Below, piece by piece: positions 17,515-26,900 of a stretch of DNA of 64,000 nt; position 1 is the first letter of the stretch; each line of letters starts with the position of its first letter. The notes beneath the pieces were generated by a model, which was not told the origin of the DNA, did no database searches, and saw only the letters and a list, made by a program, of their open reading frames with translations. The stretch is from CAYTGR01 sp964437445 (GTDB lineage: Bacteria; Chloroflexota; Anaerolineae; B4-G1; SLSP01). The translations under genes and the position numbers were made by a program. The DNA lies in NCBI GenBank assembly GCA_964437445.1, contig CAYTGR010000014.1:22704-86703 (forward strand), read 5' to 3'.

Positions 17515-19596
17515 CTACTCCGACAATAAATTTTCCACATAGGTCAACAGGTGGCTGCGATCCAGGGTCGTCTTGTCCCAGACCGATTCCACCTGTGTCC
17601 CGAGCTGCCCCCGCGCCTCCGGGGTGAGTTCCTTGCTCGTGATGACGATCACCGGAATGTTCCGGCTCTGCTCACGAGTTCGCAGGGCCGCCAACAGTTG
17701 CTCGCCGCTCATATCCGGCAACAACAAATCCAGCAGGATCAAATCGGGCAGCGTCTGCTCAACCAGTTCCAACGCCTCTTTGCCGGAGTAGGCCTCCAAC
17801 ACCTCAAACCGCTGGCGGGACTCCAGCAACCGTCGCATGAGCCGCGACTCCCATACATTATCCTCAACTACCAGAATATGCAAACGGCGGGTCCGGCCAA
17901 AAGCAGCCACCGGTCGCTCCTCGGCCGGATGAGGTGAGGTCAGGTGTTGGAAGGCAGCGTCGTCGTCGCCCAGCAATTCGGAAACATGCCGGACCAGTTC
18001 ACGCCCGCTAAAGCTGCCCTTCTGCCAGACCGAATCGCTATAATCCCTCAAATAATCGGCCTCCTCCGACGTCAAGGTCTTGGCCGAAATGACAATCACG
18101 GGAATATCCCGGGTGCGCTCATCGGCCTTGAGCGCTGAAAGGACCGCCATCCCGTCCATGTCCGGCAGGGTGAGGTCCAGCAGGACCAGGCCGGGCCGGC
18201 GCTGGCGCACGAGGTCAATTCCATCCACCCCCGTATAGGCTTCCAAGACGCGGTAGTTTTTGTAGCTTTGCAAGAGCCGGCGGATCAGCCGATTGTCGTG
18301 AGGATTGTCGTCAATCACCACTAACGTGGTAATCTGTTCATCCAGCTGCTCCAGGGCCGCCGCCAACCCCTCTACCGGGCGGCGACCGGCCGGGGCCTGG
18401 GGCGCTTCCAGGCTAACAAAGTAGCGATCCTCCAGAGCATGTTTTTCGGCGCTGAAGGTATGGCCGGAGCAGTTAATCACGACCCGTTCCCCAGGCCGAA
18501 TGTGGCCCAGCGCCAGCAGCTTGTCCAGGCCGGCAAAGGCCACGCTGGCCGCCGGTTCCATGGAGAACCCCTCCAGGCGCGCAATCCGGCGCATCGTGCG
18601 AAAAGCGTCGCCATCACTGACCGCCACCATCGCCCCACCGTACTGATCCACCATCCGCTTCAGCAGCGAATACGAGAAACCGGGGTTACCGGTCGCCAAC
18701 ACGGTGATGAGGCTATCGGGTTGCACCGGCGTCGCTTTATCCAGCCCCTGTTCCCAGGCGCGGACCATTGGCGCACAACCTTCGGTTTGCACGATCCCCA
18801 GGTGGGGAACGCGGTCGGTCAAGCCGGCGGCGTGCAGCTCTATGAAGCCCTTGAGCACCCCCAGCGGGCCAATCCCGCCGGAGACAGCCTGAATGTACCA
18901 GTCGGGGGCCTGCCAGCCCAGCTGCTCGGCAATCTCAAAAGCGATCGTCTTCATACTTTCCTTGCACGGGATCGCCTTCGCCCCACCATCCATCAGGAGA
19001 TGATGACGGGCGGCAAAATCGGCCGCGATTTCTTTAGCCTGATCGTAGGTGCCGGTAATTTTGACGACCTCGGCCCCGTAGAGCGCCAGTTCACGCATTT
19101 TCTCCACCGGCACGCTGCTGGTGAGAAAAACCCACAGTTTGATGCCCGCGCGGGCACAGTAAGCGGCGTAAGCCGCCGCCGCATTGCCGGTCGAGGCCAG
19201 CACTAATTCCTTGATCCCCTGAGTGCGCAGGGCGGTGACGGCGACCGAGGCTTGCCGGTCCTTGAAAGAGCCGGTCGGCTGCTGGCGTTCGTCCTTGATC
19301 CAGAGTTCCCCGTGGCCGCTTTCGCGCTCCAATCCTTCCGCGCGGGTCAACGGCGTCCACCCCTCCCCCAGCGAGAGCACGGAAATGTCATCGGGAAAGG
19401 GCAGCAGCTCGGTGTAACGCCAGAGCGTCGTGGCCCGCTGCTTGACCAGGGCCGGCCAGTCGGCCGGCAAGGCCGCGCAGTCATAGACGGCATCCAGCCA
19501 GGGGCTGCCACAACCAGCGCACTTGGTGATGAAGGGACTGGCAGCCATCAGCTGGCCACATTCCAGGCACCGCACCGCGGTTAAAAGCGTACTCAT
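17515..19596 (-). CDS. Threonine-synthase-like PLP enzyme fused to two receiver domains
   Basis: Residues 1-35 form a zinc ribbon (C10, C13, C26, C29). Residues ~60-395 are a fold-type II PLP enzyme of the threonine synthase group: PTGSFKDRQ with the PLP lysine K112, LASTGNAAAAYAAY, the phosphate-cup SGGIGPLG near 239-246, and VVINCSGHT near the end. Family members convert O-phosphohomoserine to threonine or make related amino acids. Two complete receivers follow: A at ~422-545 (D430, D474, S504, K526) and B at ~572-693 (D580, D623, T653, K675). Normal threonine synthases of this type are about 400 residues long and stop before these. The two halves share one frame without interruption. Phosphorylation control of the enzyme is inferred from the fusion and its neighbours. 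Confidence 0.9.
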   Translation of the reverse strand: MSTLLTAVRCLECGQLMAASPFITKCAGCGSPWLDAVYDCAALPADWPALVKQRATTLWRYTELLPFPDDISVLSLGEGWTPLTRAEGLERESGHGELWIKDERQQPTGSFKDRQASVAVTALRTQGIKELVLASTGNAAAAYAAYCARAGIKLWVFLTSSVPVEKMRELALYGAEVVKITGTYDQAKEIAADFAARHHLLMDGGAKAIPCKESMKTIAFEIAEQLGWQAPDWYIQAVSGGIGPLGVLKGFIELHAAGLTDRVPHLGIVQTEGCAPMVRAWEQGLDKATPVQPDSLITVLATGNPGFSYSLLKRMVDQYGGAMVAVSDGDAFRTMRRIARLEGFSMEPAASVAFAGLDKLLALGHIRPGERVVINCSGHTFSAEKHALEDRYFVSLEAPQAPAGRRPVEGLAAALEQLDEQITTLVVIDDNPHDNRLIRRLLQSYKNYRVLEAYTGVDGIDLVRQRRPGLVLLDLTLPDMDGMAVLSALKADERTRDIPVIVISAKTLTSEEADYLRDYSDSVWQKGSFSGRELVRHVSELLGDDDAAFQHLTSPHPAEERPVAAFGRTRRLHILVVEDNVWESRLMRRLLESRQRFEVLEAYSGKEALELVEQTLPDLILLDLLLPDMSGEQLLAALRTREQSRNIPVIVITSKELTPEARGQLGTQVESVWDKTTLDRSHLLTYVENLLSE

Positions 19597-19803
19597 TGGT
19601 TATACCTCGTGGCGTCACTCTCTTTTGGGACGATTGCTTGCCTGCCCCGAAAAACCCGGCCCTGAACACGCAGCAGGCGCGGAGGTTTCATTTAAACAAC
19701 AACCAACAACCAATCTCTGCGTATTCAGCGCGCTCGGCGATAAAAAGGCTCTTGCAGCAAAATCAGCTCATGTCGTGCGCCGGCAACGACCTGAACGCTG
19801 CAA

Positions 19804-19853
19804 CGCACTTCCGGTGGCCCCTACCCACGTTATTCTTCGCCACCGGAAGTGCG
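19804..19853 (-). terminator. 15-bp stem-loop after the receiver-cyclase gene
   Basis: CGCACTTCCGGTGGC (19804-19818) and GCCACCGGAAGTGCG (19839-19853) pair perfectly around a 20-base loop, 31 bases past the stop at 19884. No T-run follows on the minus strand, so it may be an RNA-stabilising hairpin or a protein site rather than a true intrinsic terminator. Confidence 0.5.
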
Positions 19854-19883
19854 CCGCCCCCCAACAACCAGCGTCCACCGCCC

Positions 19884-20960
19884 CTATTCCGCGTAACCCG
19901 GCTTGAGGCCCAACACCTCATAGGCCCGGATCGGCGTCGTGATCCCTTTGCCGTACAAGGGTAACACTTCCCTGGCCTCGGCAACCGCTGTAACCGCTTC
20001 ATAAGTCGGGCTATCCACCAGGATCTGACCGGCTTCGGCGTTTTCCTGCAACCGCTTGGCCAGATTGGGAATATGGCCGATCACGGTATAATCCATAAAC
20101 TGATCCGACCCAATGTTGCCCACCACGGCTTCGCCAGTGCCGATCCCCACCCCCAACCCCAGCTCTCGCATCAGCGGCCGCTCCCGGCAGAGTTGGGCAA
20201 AGCGCTGTTGCATGACGCAGGCCGTAATCACTGCCTGTTGGGCACCATTGACCAGGATCAGCGGGGCCCCGTAGACCGCCATGATGGCATCCCCCAGATA
20301 TTTATCCAACATGCCGTGATGCTCAAAGACCACCGGCGTCAACCGGTTGAAAACGTAATTGAGCATTTCAATGACCTCACCCGCCTCACGGGTCTCCGAA
20401 AAGTGGGTAAAGCCCCGAATATCGGCAAAGAGCACACTGACCGTGCAGCTCCGTCCCCCCAGTTGCAGGTTCTGTTCGGGATTGCTGAGGATCTCCAGGG
20501 CGACGTCGCGGGAGACGTACCGCGTCAGCACCCGCTCCAGCAGCGCGTTTTTGACCTGCAGTTCGTCGGTCAGCTGCTTGATCCGCAACAACGAACGGAC
20601 CCGGGCCAACAGCTCCACGGCGTTGAACGGCTTAACCAAAAAGTCGTCAGCTCCGGCCTCCAGGCCCCGGACCTTGTCCTCCATTTCCCGGAGCGCGGTC
20701 AACATCAGGACGGGGATGGCCCGGCTCTCCGGTGCACTCCGCAGAGCGCGGGCCACCTCATAACCATCCAATCCCGGCATCATCACATCCAGCACCACCA
20801 GGTCAGGTAGATTCTGGTGGACCATCTCCAACGCCTGCAGCCCATCGGACGCCGTGAGCACGACATAGCCCTGCCGGGAAAGCAACGATTCCAGCAACCG
20901 GATGTTGCGTTCGTTATCGTCCACTACCAGGACCTGGGCATGTCCATCTGGGTTGGGCAT
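19884..20960 (-). CDS. Response regulator with class III nucleotide cyclase output
   Basis: Residues 8-125 are a receiver (D14/D15, D58 in VLDVMMPGLDG, T89, K110 in LVKPF). A helical linker leads to a class III cyclase homology domain at ~165-350. The metal-binding aspartates are present: D180 in FADIRGF and D224 in LGDAIMA. K220 fits the purine-selecting lysine, and N299 and R303 fit the transition-state pair. The second purine-selecting position, normally Asp in YTVIGD, is His296 in YTVIGHIPN. Activity and nucleotide preference are therefore uncertain. The gene ends the block that starts with the giant kinase just upstream (27-base gap), which makes that kinase its likely phosphodonor. Confidence 0.88.
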   Translation of the reverse strand: MPNPDGHAQVLVVDDNERNIRLLESLLSRQGYVVLTASDGLQALEMVHQNLPDLVVLDVMMPGLDGYEVARALRSAPESRAIPVLMLTALREMEDKVRGLEAGADDFLVKPFNAVELLARVRSLLRIKQLTDELQVKNALLERVLTRYVSRDVALEILSNPEQNLQLGGRSCTVSVLFADIRGFTHFSETREAGEVIEMLNYVFNRLTPVVFEHHGMLDKYLGDAIMAVYGAPLILVNGAQQAVITACVMQQRFAQLCRERPLMRELGLGVGIGTGEAVVGNIGSDQFMDYTVIGHIPNLAKRLQENAEAGQILVDSPTYEAVTAVAEAREVLPLYGKGITTPIRAYEVLGLKPGYAE

Positions 20961-20987
20961 AATTTGTCCGTATCCCTCATCCTGAGG

Positions 20988-23900
20988 TTATCCGGCACCG
21001 CCCTCAGGATCTGCCGGGGCAGTTTGGATGGGCAAACGGACCGTAAAGACGCTCCCCTTACCCAACTCACTGCTCACTTCAATAGTGCCGCCGTGCATCT
21101 CCACCAGATAGCGGGTGATCGCCAGCCCCAGTCCTGTCCCCTCGGCGCGCCGCTTGCTGGAACCATCTACCTGCCGGAACTTCTCAAAGATTTGCTCCAG
21201 CTGATTAGCCGGGATGCCAATGCCGCTATCGGCGACTTCAATGCAGACCCACGGATCGCTGCGGTAGGCGCGGACCTGGACGTAGCCATGTTCGGTGAAC
21301 TTCATGGCGTTGCTGATCAGGTTGTTGAGCACCTGGTTGAGCCGGATGCGGTCGGCGTGGAGCAGCGGCAGGTCTGGTTCCGATGCAATCCGCAACTCCA
21401 CCGCCTCGGTCCGCTGGTACTTGCGGAGCAACCCGGTGCCGCTGGATTTCACCTCATCCAGCAGCTGGTCTACTTCTACCTCTTCCATCTTGAGCACCAT
21501 GCGGCCGGCCTCAATCTTGGCCAGATCCAACACATCGTTGATCATGCTGAGCAGGTGCTGCCCGTTTTCATGGATAGCCTTGACATCTTCCAGCGTATCC
21601 CCTTCCAGCTCACCATCAATGCCCATGAGCAGCACTTCGGCGTAACCGATGATAGAGTTGAGCGGCGTCCGCAGCTCATGGCTCATGTTGGCCAGGAACT
21701 CGCTCTTTAGCCGGTCCAACTCGCGGAACCGCTCGGCCACGTGCTGAAGTTCCTCTACGTAGCCGGCATTCTGGAAGGCGGTCGCGATCTGACCGGCCAG
21801 GGTGCGGAAGACGTCCAGCTCAGCTGGGCCGAAGCGAGCCGGTTCGTCGTCCTGCACATCAAAGACGCCCAACACCCGGTCGCCGTACACAGCCGGCACC
21901 GCCACCTCCGACCGGGTAAGTGGAAGCAACGGGTTCGGCAGGTGATCGGGAGACTTGGTGACATCGTCCACCACGACAACTTCCTTGGTGCGGGCCGCCC
22001 GGGCCACCAGACTCCGTTCCGTGTTGAGCGGGATGCGGTGCCCCCGGGCTACCATGACGCGGCCAGGCTCGCCGTATCCGGCTTGCAGCACTAACTCCTG
22101 GGTCTCCTCGTCTACCACGTATACCTGGACGTGGTAGATGTCAAACCGCTCTTTGATCAAGGAGACTACCCGGCTGAACAGGGCCTGCGGATCCAGGATA
22201 GAAGCGACCTGAGTGGAGATATCCGCCGCCGTGCGCAACTGAGCCGTCAGCCGGGCGCGCTCCTCCTCGGCCCGTTTGCGGGCGGTGATGTCGCGGATGA
22301 TAGAGACAAAGCCGCTGGGCGCGCCTGTGGCATCACGCAGCAGCGCCGCGTTCATTTCCGCCTCAAACTCACTCCCGTCGCGGCGCACCATCCGGTACTC
22401 GGCCGTCTGGCTGGTGCCGGTCTCCAGAGCCCGCCGGACACTCTCGGCAGCTTTGGACCAGAAGGGGCGGGTAAAGAGCTGCATGGAGCTGCGACCCAAC
22501 AGGTCGTCGCGGCCACTGTAGCCATAGAGCCGCAGCGTCGCTTCGTTCAAGTCCTCAATCTTGCCCATCATGTTGGTGACGGTGATCCCTTCGGTCATCG
22601 CGTCAAACATGGCCCGGATCTTCTCCGCCGCCTCACGTTGAGCCGCTTCCGCCTGGCGCTGCTGCTCAAAGAGCCGGGCACTCTGGAAGGCGTTGGCGAT
22701 CTGACCGGCCAGAGTCCGGTAGACATCCAGGTCCGATTCGGTGAAGTAGTCCGCCTGATCGGATTGGACGTCAAAGACGCCCAAGAGCCGATCACCGATC
22801 ATGGCCGGCACTGCCACCTCAGCCCGTGTATCGGGCAGCAGCAGGTTCGGCATGAAGTCCGGGTCCTGCGTCACATCGTTGGCCAGCGCGATCTGCCGGG
22901 TGCGAGCCGCCCGGGCTACCAGGCTTTGTTCCTGATCCAGGGTGATCTTGAAGCCCTGCTGCCGCATGATCCGTCCTACCTGGCCGTAGCCGGCTCGCAG
23001 CACCAACTCTTGGCGGGCCTCGTCCATGACATAGAAGTGGACATGGTAGAGATTAAACCGTTCTTTCAGCAGCGGGATCACCTCGTCAAGCAGCTCGTCG
23101 GTATCCAGAATGGCACCGACCTGCGCGGAGATCTCGGCCGCGGTGCTCAGCTGGGTGACAAACCGTTCCCGCTGCGCCTCTGCCCGTTTGCGTTCGGTGA
23201 GGTCAATCCCGGCACCAACCAGGTAGACCTGGTCGCCCACCGCCAGCCGTGTCCCGGTCACGAGATAGGGAACCGGGCGACCCGTCTTGCTCAGAAGATG
23301 CGCTTCCGCCTCTGCATAACCGGTGGTAAACACCTCATTCATACGGGCGACGATCAGGGCGCGATCCAGCTCGGCAATGGTGTCCAGGACCTTCACCTGG
23401 GGCATCTCGGCCGGGGTGTATCCCAACACCTCTTCATAGCGGCGGTTCCAGCGCACCAGGGAGCCGGCCTGATCATAAAGGTAGAAGATGACCGGCAAAC
23501 TGTTGATCAGAGCGTTAGAGAAGTCGCGTTCGCCCGCCACCGCCGCTTCCGCCTGCTTGCGCTCCGTGATATCGCGCACGTTAGCGAGTACCATGTCGCG
23601 CCCGCCCAACGTGACCCGGCGCAAGAAAACCTCAGCGTCAAAGGTCGTACCATCATGAGGGCGCTTGGCTTTCCATTCAAAGAGCTGCGGCTGGCCAGCC
23701 ATCACCCGCTGCCAGAGAACACCCAGCTGGTCCAATGGATTGTCCGGGCTGGAGTAATCATCGGCGATGGAGAGCCGAGTGGCCTCCTCCCGGCTAACGC
23801 CGTACATCTCCAGGATTTTGTCGTTCACGTCCACGATGGCCCCCTCCGCTGTGTGCAGGAAAATGCCATCGTAAACGCTGTTAAAGACTGTGCGTAAGAG

Positions 23901-26900
23901 CAGTTCCGACCGCTGAATTCTCTCTTCCGCCTGCTTGCGCTCGGTGATGTCGCGGACCAGAGCGAGGGCCTGATCGGTGCCGACGCGGCTCATACGGGCC
24001 TCGTAACTGTGCATGGTCTCGCCGAGGGGAGCCTCGTATTCATAAGTGACCGGTTCGCCGGTCGCCAGTACCTGCTTCAGGTACTTCAACGTTGGCTCCG
24101 CAATCTGCGGCGGCAGGACCGTCCCCAGGGGCTTGCCCAGGAAGAGCTCGGGCGGCACCAGCAGTTCCTGCCCGGCCTCGGCCTTGAAGTCCTGGAAGAT
24201 GCCCGCGGCATCAAAGACGAACATCATATCAGGAACCGTCTGCAACAACGCCCGGTTACGGGCGGCACTCGCCTCGGTAGCAACGTAGAGACTGGCATTC
24301 TGGAAGGCGGTGGCGATCTGCCCGGCCAGCGCCCGGAAGACGTCCAGGTCCGCCTCGGTGAAGTAACCCGGCACATCGTGCTGCACGTCAAACACCCCGA
24401 TCACCTGCCCACCCGCGATGGCCGGCACCGCCACCTCCGACCGCGTCTCCGGCAACAACGGGTTCGGCAGGAAGTCCGGCGCGGCCGTCACGTCCTCCAC
24501 CACCACGACCTCCTGCGTCCGTGCGGCGCGCGCCACCAGGCTCTTCTCCGCCTCCAGCGGGATGCTGTGCCCCCGCTCCAGCATGATCCGTCCGGGTTCC
24601 CCGTACCCGGCCCGCAACTTCAGCGCCTCGCCCTCCAGCGTGTAGACGTGCACGTAGTACAACCCAAACCGCTCTTTGATCAGCGGGATCACCGCCTGCA
24701 ACAACTCGTCCGGGTCCAGGATGGACTGCACCCGTGCTGCAATCTCCGCCGCTACACTCAACCGTTGCGCAAACCGCTCCCGCTCCGCTTCCGCTTGCTT
24801 GCGCTCGGTAATGTCAAAGAAAGCGGAAAGCAGCACTGGTTCCCCCTCCAGTTCAAACGGATCAATGGAGAGGTCGCTCCAGAACATCCGGCCATCATCC
24901 AACCGCTTGAGCCGTAGCTCGTAGTGACTCAGCCGCCCCTCGGTCTGGACTGTACTCACTACCTGTTGCCGCTCCGCCGGATCATAGTAGAGATCCACCG
25001 TCGTCTGGCCGAGCATGTCGGCCGCAGACTTACCGAACATCACACTGAATTGTTCGTTGGCGTAGAGGATCGTCCCATCAGCCACGCGGCTCACCACCAG
25101 ACTTACCGGCACGGTCCCCAACACCTGCCGCTGCCGTGCCTCCGCCTCCCGGAGCGCCTGCTCGGCCCGCTTGCGCTCCGTGACGTCTTCAAAGGTGCCA
25201 TCCAGATACTCGGGTTGGCCCGCAGCATCGTAAACCAGGCGGCCACTGAGCGCAATGGTGATCACGCTACCATCGGCACGGCGGAACAGTACTTCAAAGT
25301 CGGTGACCGGACCCTGGGCCAGCGTCTCCAACAGCCGCTGGCGTTCCTGGGGATCAACATAGAGGTTGGACAACCCAACCTTATTGATCGCCGCCACCGA
25401 ATCAAAGCCGAGAATGCGTAACATGGCCGGGTTGGCGGCCACTACCTGCCCGGCCGGGGTCGTGCGGAAGATGCCGACCAGCGCGCTATTCACCAACTCC
25501 TGGAATCTACTCGCCGCCTCCGCCGCCCGCTCCCGCAATTGCGCCGCTTGCAGCGCGACCGCCCCCTCTTCTACCAACGCCCGATACAACGCCAGTTTGG
25601 CCTCATCAAAATACCCCGGAATGGCCGCGGCCAGAGAGAGCACTCCCAACCATTCCTCGCCCGCGGTAATCGGCAACAGCGCCAGGCTGGCCGAGCCCTG
25701 CTGCACCAGCAACTGCCGCGTCGCCTCATCCAAATGCGGATCGGTGGTCGCATCGGCAATCACAAAAGACCGATCCCGCCCGACCGCTCTGAGCAACGGC
25801 AGTTGTTTGGCCGTGAAGCGCGTACCCAAGGGAATGACCGCCGAAAGGCCGCTCTCCGCCCCTGCTGCCCGCACCAACACCGTGGTCAGCTCTTCCGCCG
25901 TAGCGTCTATCAGGTGCAGCGTCACCCGTGCCGCCGGGAAAATGGTGGCCTGTTCCGCCAGCGTATCCAACACGGCCGCCTCGGTCTGGGCTCCCGCCAG
26001 GGCCTGGCTGATGCGCAGCCGCAACTGCGCTTCGGTGTACAACTGCGCGTTCTGGAAAGCGGTGGCGATCTGCCCGGCCAGCGCCCGGAAGACGTCCAGG
26101 TCCGCCTCGGTGAAGTAACCCGGCACATCGTGCTGCACGTCAAACACCCCGATCACCTGCCCACCCGCGATGGCCGGCACCGCCACCTCCGACCGCGTCT
26201 CCGGCAACAACGGGTTCGGCAGGAAGTCCGGCGCGGCCGTCACGTCCTCCACCACCACGACCTCCTGCGTCCGTGCGGCGCGCGCCACCAGGCTCTTCTC
26301 CGCCTCCAGCGGGATGCTGTGCCCCCGCTCCAGCATGATCCGTCCGGGTTCCCCGTACCCGGCCCGCAACTTCAGCGCCTCGCCCTCCAGCGTGTAGACG
26401 TGCACGTAGTACAACCCAAACCGCTCTTTGATCAGCGGGATCACCGCCTGCAACAACTCGTCCGGGTCCAGGATGGACTGCACCCGCGCTGCGATCTCCG
26501 CCGCTACACTTAATCGCTGCGTGTACCGTTCACGCTCCTCATCCGCCTGCTTGCGTTGGATGACCTGCCACAGCCCGGTCGCCAGCAACGTCAATTGCTG
26601 CACATCGCTGTCCGTATAGTCTTCTGGCTTGTTGCCTACCCCCACCACCATGACGATGTGTTCCCCGTCAAAGATCGGGGCATTCATGTGCCGCTTGACT
26701 TCTACGTGCCCCTGAGGATAGCCGCGCTTCCAGGGGTTGGGCTCGTCGTAATCGTTAGTGATAATGGCTCGCCGCTGGCGTATCGCCTCTCCCCACAGCC
26801 CGGTCGTGACTACTGGATATACAATCGGCTTATCAATGATCTTGCACTGCGCCATGGCTCCACCCGACCAGGCATGCATGGTCATCACCGATTCATCGGC

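Noticed and set aside
22131..23897. 588-codon frame on the plus strand opposite the giant kinase
   Set aside because: It is antisense to repeated PAS/GAF coding sequence, has no ribosome-binding site or known motif, and several similar antisense frames follow the same GC-rich pattern.
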